Assembly (NCBI GenBank): GCA_017962285.1
Contig: JAGCVR010000026.1
Location: 1-16,283, forward strand
Source of the DNA: Muribaculaceae bacterium
Lineage (GTDB): Bacteria; Bacteroidota; Bacteroidia; Bacteroidales; Muribaculaceae
Reading direction: 5' to 3'
Length of the DNA stretch: 16,283 bases
Position numbers and translations under genes: made by a program. Positions 1-6,846 of this stretch are shown in pieces (within the stretch, counting starts at the first letter, position 1; the number at the start of each line of letters is the position of its first letter). The notes below the pieces were generated by a model. The model had not been told where the DNA came from. It made no database searches and worked only from the letters and a program-made list of their open reading frames with translations.

Positions 1-171
1 ATCAGTGACGACTATGAATATGTGGGTGTTCGCTCTGCAAGTGGTGCAATGTATCTCGACAACATCACCTTTACTTGGGAAAGCACAGGCGCCGCCGGTG
101 CCCCACGCAGGGCAGCAGTTGAGAGTGGCGATGCCGATTCTCGCACCATCACCGGCATTGAGGCTGGCACA
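1..171 (+). repeat. Intragenic direct repeat, copy 1 (period 1089 bp; copy truncated by window edge)
   Basis: Bases 1-171 match 1090-1260 with a single difference that I can find (C at 116 versus T at 1205, changing Ala to Val). Past about 171 the copies diverge abruptly while keeping the same domain. The offset of 1089 bp is exactly 363 codons, so the repeat preserves frame. Because the match already holds at base 1, the copy very likely extends upstream of the window. Confidence 0.95.
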
Positions 172-2613
172 TACACCGTGACTGGTCTTACTGCAGGCGC
201 AACCTACGAATACAAGGTTAAGGCCATCTACACCGACAATGACCAAAGCGCTTGGAGCGATGCCAAGACCGTGACCCTGCAAGAGCAGGCAAGCACTGAT
301 CCTGAAATCATTGTTGATCCTTCAACTCTGACGTTCGATCCCATTTACACAGGTGCAACTGCAACCAAGACATTCGACTTAATGGGCGACAACCTCACCG
401 AAGGTGTAACACTCACTCTCGGCGGTGCTGATGCAGCAATGTTCAGCCTCAGCACGAACTCGCTCACTGTGGCTCAAGCCACTGATATCGCTACTGTTAC
501 CGTTACTTACGCTCCGACCGCAGTCGGCAGCCACACTGCTACTGTGACCCTGTCAAGCGCTGGTGCTGAAAGCGTAACAGTGACGTTGAATGGTTCGGCT
601 ACGCTGCTCAAGGAAGTTCCTGTTCTCAGCGATGCCACAAATGTGGGCAACACTTCGTTCACCGCAAACTGGAACACAGTGGCGAATGCCGCAAGCTACA
701 CCCTCGAGGTGAACAAGCAGCAACAGCAGACAACAACTATCGTTGACGATGTGCTCAACAACGCCAACACGATTGGCGAGGCAACCACTTCGTACTCCAG
801 CTGGACAGCTACCGGCACATCGGGTGCTGAATATGCAGGTCAGAGTGCTGGATACAACACAACTATCCAGTTGCGTTCGAACAACAGCAACTCGGGTATC
901 GTTTCCACAACTTCGGGCGGTAAGATTAAGAAAGTGACTGTATCTTGGAACAGCGGAACAGGTTCCGAACGCACACTGAATGTGTATGGCAGCAACAGCG
1001 TATACGATGACCCGACCGACTTGTACTCTTCAAGCACTCAGGGCACACTCCTTGGCACAATCGTTTGTGGTACTTCCACCGAACTTGTAATCAGTGACGA
1101 CTATGAATATGTGGGTGTTCGCTCTGCAAGTGGTGCAATGTATCTCGACAACATCACCTTTACTTGGGAAAGCACAGGCGCCGCCGGTGCCCCACGCAGG
1201 GCAGTAGTTGAGAGTGGCGATGCCGATTCTCGCACCATCACCGGCATTGAGGCTGGCACTTACACCGTGAATAACCTCACTCCTGGCGCTACCTACGAAT
1301 ACAAGGTTAAGGCTGTCTACACCGACGAGACCGAAAGCGTTTGGAGTACTTCAAATACTGTGACTCTGGAAGATAACACTTCGGTTATCAACGTAGCAAG
1401 CGAAACTGTGGAATTCGGCAGTGTTTACACCGGTTCAACAAACAACCAGACGTTCAACGTTTCGGCTGAGAACCTCACCGAAGGCGTTACATTGACCCTC
1501 AGCGGCAGCGACGCGTTCAGCATCCAGCCCGAGTCTCTCACTCTGGCTCAGGCAGAAGCAGGTGCAACAGTAACTGTAACTTATGCTCCAACTGCAGTTG
1601 GCAATCACACAGCTACTGTGACCCTGGCAAGCGCCGGCGCGGCAAGCAAGACTGTTGCCCTCAGCGGCTCGGCTGAACTCGAGAAACTGATACCGGAACT
1701 CGACGGTGAAGTGGTAGAAAATACCACTACGTCGTTCACGGCTTCGTGGAACGCAGTGCCCAATGCTGAGAGCTACACGCTGGTGGTAGGCAAGCAATCT
1801 ACAACTCCCGAACCGGATTATGAACTCCTTCTCGATGAGGACATGAGCGAAAGCTCCACCACTTGGACAGCCACTAATACCTACACTGATGTTGAAGGCT
1901 ACCTCCGCTTAGGCGCTAGTAAATCGATTGGTTCGGTTGAAAGCCCGAGTATTAACCTCGCTGCCTACGACGGTGTGGTGACAGTGGTAATCGACGGCAG
2001 ATACTACGGTTCAGATAATTCGAGTCTGAAGCTGACTGTTGGCAGCGCATCCGAAACATTCGCACTGACTGATGAGGATGCAACTTATGTGAAGGTTCTC
2101 ACCACAACTGCCGGCACATGCACTGTGAAGATCGAAGGAACTGCAAACAAGAAACGTATCTTGTTGAGCCGAGTAAGAGTTTATGGTGGTGATGCAAGCA
2201 GTCTGTTCAGCGCTGCCGGTGCTCCTCGCCGCAAGGCTGTGAGCGAGACAGGCGATGCCGACAACCGCACAATCACAGGTATCACCGCAACTCAGTACAC
2301 TGTGGAGAACCTAACTGAGAACGCTACGTTCGACTATAAGGTGCAGGCTGTTTACACCGACGGTACAAGCAGCGAATTCAGCGACACTAAGTCTGTGAAC
2401 CTGAGCATCCCGACCGACATCATTGAGACTCTTGCCGACGGCACAATCGTTGTGGCTAACGGCATCGTGGCTGTGGGTGGTGACGTTGACGCACATGTTT
2501 ATATGCTCAACGGCGTTGAAATCCCGGCTGAGGCTCACAACCGTTGGAATCTTGCTCCTGGCCTCTACATCATCAAGGCTGGCGAAGCAGCTCAGAAGAT
2601 CATGGTGAAGTAA
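1..2613 (+). CDS. Modular secreted/surface protein with split FnIII and Ig-like domains and T9SS-like C-terminus (5' partial)
   Basis: The reading frame is open to the window edge, so the true start lies upstream; the GTG at 22 lies inside a repeated domain and is not the start. Visible order: end of a beta-rich insert (1-84), second half of an FnIII domain (about 142-285), an Ig-like domain of the ASPM/SPD-2/Hydin or choice-of-anchor-D kind (about 298-600), FnIII first half (613-720), beta-rich insert (721-1173), FnIII second half (1231-1371), a second Ig-like domain (1381-1677), FnIII first half (1684-1797), a different beta-rich insert (1798-2211), and FnIII second half (2266-2410). The last 65 or so residues, with VYMLNG and APGLYIIKAG near the end, resemble type IX secretion sorting domains. 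It is probably exported and surface-attached or released, binding glycans or other ligands. The binding target cannot be told; no catalytic domain is visible. The domain names are read by eye. The FnIII and CTD calls are fairly safe; the fold of the inserts is inference. Confidence 0.85.
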   Translation: MSDDYEYVGVRSASGAMYLDNITFTWESTGAAGAPRRAAVESGDADSRTITGIEAGTYTVTGLTAGATYEYKVKAIYTDNDQSAWSDAKTVTLQEQASTDPEIIVDPSTLTFDPIYTGATATKTFDLMGDNLTEGVTLTLGGADAAMFSLSTNSLTVAQATDIATVTVTYAPTAVGSHTATVTLSSAGAESVTVTLNGSATLLKEVPVLSDATNVGNTSFTANWNTVANAASYTLEVNKQQQQTTTIVDDVLNNANTIGEATTSYSSWTATGTSGAEYAGQSAGYNTTIQLRSNNSNSGIVSTTSGGKIKKVTVSWNSGTGSERTLNVYGSNSVYDDPTDLYSSSTQGTLLGTIVCGTSTELVISDDYEYVGVRSASGAMYLDNITFTWESTGAAGAPRRAVVESGDADSRTITGIEAGTYTVNNLTPGATYEYKVKAVYTDETESVWSTSNTVTLEDNTSVINVASETVEFGSVYTGSTNNQTFNVSAENLTEGVTLTLSGSDAFSIQPESLTLAQAEAGATVTVTYAPTAVGNHTATVTLASAGAASKTVALSGSAELEKLIPELDGEVVENTTTSFTASWNAVPNAESYTLVVGKQSTTPEPDYELLLDEDMSESSTTWTATNTYTDVEGYLRLGASKSIGSVESPSINLAAYDGVVTVVIDGRYYGSDNSSLKLTVGSASETFALTDEDATYVKVLTTTAGTCTVKIEGTANKKRILLSRVRVYGGDASSLFSAAGAPRRKAVSETGDADNRTITGITATQYTVENLTENATFDYKVQAVYTDGTSSEFSDTKSVNLSIPTDIIETLADGTIVVANGIVAVGGDVDAHVYMLNGVEIPAEAHNRWNLAPGLYIIKAGEAAQKIMVK
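1090..1260 (+). repeat. Intragenic direct repeat, copy 2
   Basis: This is the second copy of the segment at 1-171. It covers the end of the beta-rich insert, the GAPRR linker and the start of the second half of the split FnIII domain. Here the 5' boundary is inside the window, but its counterpart is not, so the full repeat length cannot be measured. Confidence 0.95.
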
Positions 2614-2659
2614 TTTCTTCATCCTATATGGATTGCTCCCTGTGGAGTACGTCCTGACG

Positions 2660-2704
2660 AAATTCCCCCGACATTCCCGCAATGCCGGGGGAATTTCTTT
2701 TTGC
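2660..2704 (+). terminator. Rho-independent terminator after the modular surface-protein gene
   Basis: A perfect 11-bp stem pairs 2660-2670 with 2686-2696 (AAATTCCCCCG with CGGGGGAATTT). The loop can fold further, with 2672-2675 pairing to 2681-2684. A T-rich tract follows (TCTTTTTGCTT). It lies 46 nt after the stop codon and separates this gene from the etf unit. Confidence 0.9.
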
Positions 2705-2722
2705 TTAATAATTCGCTCTCGC

Positions 2723-2758
2723 TTCGAATACTCGAATACTCGAAAACTCCAAAACTGC
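2723..2758 (+). repeat. 8-bp-period tandem repeat upstream of etfB
   Basis: About four degenerate units of the form CTCGAATA start at 2723, 2731, 2739 and 2747, with an eroded fifth at 2755. It lies between the terminator and the etfB promoter. It shares the 14-mer CTCGAATACTCGAA with the spacer between etfB and etfA. Confidence 0.85.
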
Positions 2759-2774
2759 GATTACACCACACCAT

Positions 2775-2805
2775 TTTCTTATTTCCCGAAAAATTACTAT
2801 CTTTG
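2775..2805 (+). promoter_or_regulatory. Promoter for the etf unit (Bacteroidota type)
   Basis: TATCTTTG at 2798-2805 fits the -7 consensus TAnnTTTG of the Bacteroidota housekeeping sigma factor. Nineteen bases upstream is TTTC (2775-2778), one base off the TTTG -33 element. Transcription would begin about 2812, leaving a roughly 40-nt A-rich leader before etfB with no Shine-Dalgarno sequence. Confidence 0.65.
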
Positions 2806-2852
2806 TAAGATTTTAGGATATTGCAAATAAAAACACAAAACATAAATAGATT

Positions 2853-3725
2853 ATGAGTTTAAACATCATTGTGCTGGCTAAGCAAGTGCCCGACACACGA
2901 AATGTGGGCAAAGACGCAATGAAGGAGGACGGCACTATAAACCGTGCCGCTCTGCCGGCAATCTTCAATCCCGAAGACCTTAACGCTCTGGAACAGGCGC
3001 TGCAACTCAAGGACGCCCATCCAGGCTCAAAAATCACCCTTGTGACAATGGGACTGCCTCGCAGTGCCGAGATGGTGCGCGAGTGCCTGTATCGCGGCGG
3101 CGACGACGGCGTGGTGCTTACCGACCGTCCGCTGGGCGGTGCCGACACGCTCGCCACGTCCTATTCGTTGGCGCAGACAATCCGCCACCTCCCCAAGTAC
3201 GACATCATTATCGGCGGCCGTCAGGCCATCGATGGCGATACCGCTCAGGTGGGTCCGCAGATTGCCGAGAAGTTGGGACTTCCGCAAGTGACTTATGCCG
3301 AGAAGATTGAGGTTTCCGACGGCATCGCTACCGTGAAGCGCCGCATTGAGCGCGGATTCGAGACTGTTCAGTGTCCGTTGCCGCTGGTGGTTACCGTAAA
3401 TGGCAGTGCCGATGCGTGTCGTCCGCGCAACGCCCGCCTTATCCAGAAATATAAATATGCCGTTACTCTGAGCGAGAAAGCCGCTCTGACGCCCGAGCGT
3501 CAGGCTCTGGTTGAAGGTCGCGAATACCTGCAAATCAGGGAGTGGGGCGTGAAGGAAATTGAGGCGGACCCCGAGCAGATAGGACTCAAAGGCTCGCCCA
3601 CAAAAGTGAAAACCGTTGTGAACGTGGTGTTCCAGGCAAAAGAGAGCAAACGCATCGAAGGCAGCAATGATGCTGAAGTGGAATCGCTGGTGAAGGAACT
3701 CATTGCCGACCACATAATTGGATAA
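2853..3725 (+). CDS. etfB: Electron transfer flavoprotein subunit beta
   Basis: This is the small subunit of the soluble heterodimeric flavoprotein that takes electrons from acyl-CoA dehydrogenases and passes them on; in anaerobes such complexes can also take part in electron bifurcation. At 290 aa it is slightly longer than the roughly 250-aa classical EtfB. It begins with the typical nucleotide-binding strand (NIIVLAKQVPDT). It carries the family stretch IIIGGRQAIDGDTAQVGP and the signature-like VTVNGSADACRPRNARL at residues 180-196. The ATG at 2853 follows an A-rich leader about 40 nt after the predicted transcription start, and no better upstream start exists. It is the first gene of a unit with etfA and an acyl-CoA dehydrogenase gene. 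Whether the complex is bifurcating cannot be decided from this sequence by eye. Confidence 0.95.
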   Translation: MSLNIIVLAKQVPDTRNVGKDAMKEDGTINRAALPAIFNPEDLNALEQALQLKDAHPGSKITLVTMGLPRSAEMVRECLYRGGDDGVVLTDRPLGGADTLATSYSLAQTIRHLPKYDIIIGGRQAIDGDTAQVGPQIAEKLGLPQVTYAEKIEVSDGIATVKRRIERGFETVQCPLPLVVTVNGSADACRPRNARLIQKYKYAVTLSEKAALTPERQALVEGREYLQIREWGVKEIEADPEQIGLKGSPTKVKTVVNVVFQAKESKRIEGSNDAEVESLVKELIADHIIG

Positions 3726-3735
3726 ATCATTAATA

Positions 3736-3810
3736 GAGTTAACTCGTTTACTCGAAATCTCGAATACTCGAATGCTCGTTAACTTGTTAACTCGTCAACT
3801 CGTTTACTTT
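3736..3810 (+). repeat. 8-bp-period tandem repeat in the etfB-etfA spacer
   Basis: CTCG-type units start at 3743, 3751, 3759, 3767, 3775, 3783 (CTTG), 3791 and 3799, exactly 8 bp apart, with a decayed ninth at 3807. The consensus is about CTCGWWWA. The array fills most of the 98-bp gap between etfB and etfA. GAGTTAACTC at 3736-3745 is a perfect palindrome, and GAGTTAAC can also pair with GTTAACTC at 3786-3793. It is too short-period for CRISPR. Confidence 0.9.
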
Positions 3811-3823
3811 AAAAAATAAAATA

Positions 3824-4852
3824 ATGACCGACAAGAATAATCTTATAGTATATTGCGAATACGACGAAGGCCGTATTGCCGACGTGAGTCTGGAACTGCT
3901 CACAAAAGGTCGTACTCTCGCCACCCGTCTCGGGGTGAAGCTCGAGGCTGTGGTGCTCGGCGACAAACTCGAAGGGATAGAAAATCAAATCTTTCCCTAT
4001 GGTGTGGATGTGGTTTACAAAATGCAGGATGCTCGTCTTTTCCCATACACGTCACTGCCGCACTCTTCGGCAATCATCAATCTGTTCCGTGAGATTCAGC
4101 CGCAGATCTGCCTGATGGGTGCCACCACAATAGGGCGCGACCTGGGACCACGCGTGTCGTCGTGTCTGCACAGCGGACTCACAGCCGACTGTACGTCTCT
4201 CGAAATAGGCGACCACACCGACCCCGTCACCAAACAGGAGTATCACGACCTGCTCTATCAGATTCGCCCGGCTTTCGGAGGAAACATCGTGGCTACGATT
4301 GTCAATCCAGAACACCGTCCGCAGATGGCTACCGTGCGCGAAGGCGTGATGAAGAAAGAGATATTCCGTGAGGATTACCGCGGAGAGGTGGTTGACCTTG
4401 ATGTCGAGAAATATGTCGATCCGGCAAGTTATGTGGTAAAAATCATCGACCGCGAAGTGGAGAAGTCGAAAATCAACATAAAGAATTCACCCATCATCGT
4501 TGCCGGCGGTTATGGTGTGGGAAGCAAGGAAAACTTCCAGCTCATCTTCGACCTTGCCGATGTGCTGGGCGGTGAAGTGGGAGCGAGCCGTGCCGCCGTG
4601 GATGCCGGTTTCGTGGAACACGACCGTCAGGTGGGGCAGACCGGCGTCACCGTGCGTCCCAAGCTTTACATCGCCTGTGGAATATCGGGGCAGATACAGC
4701 ATGTGGCTGGCATGAACGAGAGTTCCATCATCGTTTCCATCAACAGCGACCCCAATGCCCCCATCAACGACATTGCCGACTATGTCATAACCGGCAATCT
4801 CGAGGACATTATTCCCAAGCTCATCAAGTACTACAAGAAAAACAGCAAGTAA
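3824..4852 (+). CDS. etfA: Electron transfer flavoprotein subunit alpha
   Basis: This is the large, FAD-carrying subunit of the electron transfer flavoprotein, partner of the upstream EtfB. The 342-aa length is normal for the family. The N-terminal half is the EtfA/B-type nucleotide-binding fold, with the conserved LMGATTIGRDLGPRVSS. The C-terminal FAD domain begins near residue 228 (GGYGVGSKENF) and contains GGEVGASRAAVDAG and the hallmark YIACGISGQIQHVAGM at residues 282-297, followed by INSDPNAPI. The ATG at 3824 follows an AT-rich stretch right after the 8-bp repeat array. No separate promoter is evident, so it is probably cotranscribed with etfB, although the 98-bp repeat-filled spacer could affect coupling. 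Confidence 0.96.
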   Translation: MTDKNNLIVYCEYDEGRIADVSLELLTKGRTLATRLGVKLEAVVLGDKLEGIENQIFPYGVDVVYKMQDARLFPYTSLPHSSAIINLFREIQPQICLMGATTIGRDLGPRVSSCLHSGLTADCTSLEIGDHTDPVTKQEYHDLLYQIRPAFGGNIVATIVNPEHRPQMATVREGVMKKEIFREDYRGEVVDLDVEKYVDPASYVVKIIDREVEKSKINIKNSPIIVAGGYGVGSKENFQLIFDLADVLGGEVGASRAAVDAGFVEHDRQVGQTGVTVRPKLYIACGISGQIQHVAGMNESSIIVSINSDPNAPINDIADYVITGNLEDIIPKLIKYYKKNSK

Positions 4853-4874
4853 TCACCCTTAAAGACAACGAAAA

Positions 4875-6578
4875 ATGGCAAATTTTTTCAACGATAATAA
4901 AGCTCTCCGTTACCATCTTCATCACCCGCTGATGGAGAAAATAGTGGCAATGAAGGAACGCGACTACACCGATAGCGAAAAATTCGACTATGCACCGCTC
5001 GACTTCGCCGATGCAATGGATTCCTACGAGAAGATTCTGGAAATCACCGGCGAGATTTGTGCCGAGACCATTGCCCCCAATGCCGAGAGTGTGTACAAGG
5101 AAGGGCCTCACCACAAGGACGGACGCGTGGCTTATGCCTCCAAGACTCAGGAAAACATCGACGTTGCCCGCAAGGCTGGTCTGTTTGGCGTGTCGATGCC
5201 GAGAAGATTCGGCGGACTGAATCTTCCTAACACCACCTTCTCCATGATGAGTGAGATGATTGCATAGGCCGATGCCGGATTCCAGAACATCTGGAGTCTG
5301 CAGAGTTGCATCGACACTCTTTACGAGGCAGGCAATGAGGAACAGTTCGAGCGCTACATACCGCGTATCTGTGCCGGCGAGACCATGTCGATGGACCTCA
5401 CCGAACCCGATGCCGGCAGCGACCTGCAGAGCGTGATGCTGAAAGCCACGCCTGCCGACGACGGCACCTGGCGTCTGAATGGTGTGAAGCGTTTCATCAC
5501 AAATGGCGACAGCGACCTTCACCTTGTGCTCGCGCGCAGCGAGGAGGGCAGCAAGGATGGACGAGGACTGTCGATGTTTATCTACGACAAGCGCAATGGC
5601 GGCGTCACCGTTCGCCGCATTGAGGACAAGATGGGTATTCACGGAAGCCCCACTTGCGAACTCGTTTTCAAGAATGCCAAGGCCGAACTCTGCGGAGCAC
5701 GGCGCTTCGGACTCATCAAGTATGTGATGTCGCTGATGAACGGTGCACGCCTGGGTATCACCGCGCAGAGCGTGGGACTGAGTCAGGCGGCTTATAACGA
5801 GGCTGTGGACTATGCGCACTCGCGCCGTCAGTTCGGCAAACCCATTTCGGAATTCCCCGCTGTGGCTGAGATGCTGGCAAACATTAAGGCAAAACTCGAC
5901 GCTTCGCGTGCCATTCTCTATGAAACAGCCCGCTTCGTGGATGTGTATAAGATTTGGGAACAGATTGGACGTGAGCGCACTCTCACTCTTGAGGAGCGCC
6001 AGGAAATGAAGAAATACAATCAGCTTGCCGACGCTTTCACTCCTCTGGCGAAAGGATTCACTTCGGAATATGCCAACGAGAAAGCCTACGACTGCGTGCA
6101 GATTCACGGCGGGTCGGGCTTCATGCGCGACTATACCTGCGAGCGGCTCTATCGCGACGCACGCATCATGAACATCTACGAGGGAACCACTCAGCTGCAG
6201 GTGGTGGCTGCAATCCGCCACGTCTCCACCGGCACCTATCTGGCTCAAATACAGGAATATGCAAAGGCTGAATATTCACCCGAACTTAAGGTTCATGTTG
6301 CAAAACTTGAGGCTATGACTGCACTCTACGAGCAGGCTGTGGAGCAGGTGAAAGCCGCTGCAAGCCCCGATTATCTCACGTTCCATGCCCGCAGACTGGT
6401 GGAAATGGCAGGCTACATCATCATGGGCTACCTCCTCGTGAATGATGCCTCGCGCTGCCCGGAATTGTTCATGAATTCCGCAAAGGTGTTTGTGAATTAT
6501 GGTGAGGCGCAGGTGGCGCGCCACCACAGGTTTATCGCAGGATTCAACCCCGACGATGCCGATGCCTATAAGGCCTGA
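4875..6578 (+). pseudogene. Acyl-CoA dehydrogenase gene interrupted by an in-frame TAG at codon 131
   Basis: The intact frame would encode 567 aa, but a TAG at 5265-5267 (codon 131) cuts it. Upstream and downstream parts are in the same frame, and no other stop or frameshift is seen. Family features survive: LTEPDAGSD (residues 175-183, flavin/substrate region), RRQFGKPISEFPAV, IHGGSGFMRD (410-419), and IYEGTTQ, whose Glu436 matches the catalytic base of the medium-chain acyl-CoA dehydrogenase class. An extra C-terminal helical stretch is as expected for longer bacterial members. It would oxidise an acyl-CoA thioester and pass electrons to the EtfAB encoded 22 bp upstream. Termination at codon 131 would leave only the N-terminal helical domain; reinitiation (for example ATG 5385) would lack it. 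A fresh mutation or sequencing error is most likely; read-through is possible. The acyl chain used cannot be deduced. Confidence 0.88.
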
Positions 6579-6624
6579 CAAGCAATTGGCTTTAGCCTTT
6601 GCTGAAAGGCACTTGGACATATAA

Positions 6625-6672
6625 AAACGACTCATGTTTCGTGAATTTGCGGACTTGAGTCGTTTCTTTTTG
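6625..6672 (+). terminator. Rho-independent terminator after the etf/acyl-CoA dehydrogenase unit
   Basis: A perfect 10-bp stem pairs AAACGACTCA (6625-6634) with TGAGTCGTTT (6656-6665) around a 21-nt loop, followed by the T-rich CTTTTTG. A second small hairpin (GCCTTT 6595-6600 with AAAGGC 6605-6610) lies just upstream. The T-tract also forms the -33 box of the next promoter. Confidence 0.85.
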
Positions 6673-6700
6673 CTATTATGCGTTCTAATGACTAACTTTG
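6669..6700 (+). promoter_or_regulatory. Promoter for the small lipoprotein ORF, DPP4-like peptidase and probably miaA
   Basis: TAACTTTG at 6693-6700 matches TAnnTTTG exactly, and TTTG at 6669-6672 sits 20 nt upstream as the -33 element. Transcription would start near 6707. The first ATG downstream is at 6726. Confidence 0.85.
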
Positions 6701-6725
6701 TGTGAATAAACACAGTGATATTCTT

Positions 6726-6833
6726 ATGAAGCGTTTGCTTTATCTTCTGTTGGCGCTGGTTGCGGTGCTGGCATTTTTGCCAGGATGTCCTCGAAGACGA
6801 CGAATAATGGGATTGAATTATGAGTATTTATAA
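6726..6833 (+). CDS. Small lipoprotein-like peptide (35 aa) with lipobox
   Basis: The ORF has MKR, then a leucine/valine-rich hydrophobic core, then LPGC at residues 18-21, a good lipoprotein signal peptidase II site. Cleavage would leave a 15-residue lipidated peptide beginning CPRRRR and ending NYEYL. The residue after Cys is Pro and the following run is basic, so it lacks the acidic surface-export signal known for Bacteroidota lipoproteins; an inner face of the envelope is more likely. It is the first ORF after an excellent promoter, its ATG lies roughly 19 nt from the expected transcription start, and its TAA ends 13 nt before the start of the peptidase gene. It might be a true small protein, a translated leader that couples to the peptidase, or a chance ORF. 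I do not recognise a family. Confidence 0.55.
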   Translation: MKRLLYLLLALVAVLAFLPGCPRRRRIMGLNYEYL

Positions 6834-6846
6834 GTATGGTTTCCGT

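Noticed and set aside
22..24. GTG as start of the modular surface protein
   Set aside because: The frame is open upstream, and the same sequence occurs inside the repeat at 1111, so this is an internal codon of a truncated gene.
3736..3810. CRISPR-like array
   Set aside because: The period is 8 bp with no distinct spacers, so it is a simple tandem repeat.
5265..5267. TAG as a pyrrolysine or reassigned codon
   Set aside because: No pyrrolysine machinery is seen here or expected in Bacteroidales, and no other gene in the window contains an internal TAG.
4824..6248. Long minus-strand ORF (474 codons) antisense to the acyl-CoA dehydrogenase
   Set aside because: The plus strand has clear dehydrogenase motifs; the antisense product is rich in His and Ala with no recognisable domain, as expected for a shadow frame of a moderately GC-rich gene.
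6820..6846. Upstream in-frame ATG at 6820 as start of the peptidase
   Set aside because: It would place nine residues ahead of a good signal peptide and overlap the small lipoprotein ORF; ATG 6847 gives a normal signal sequence.
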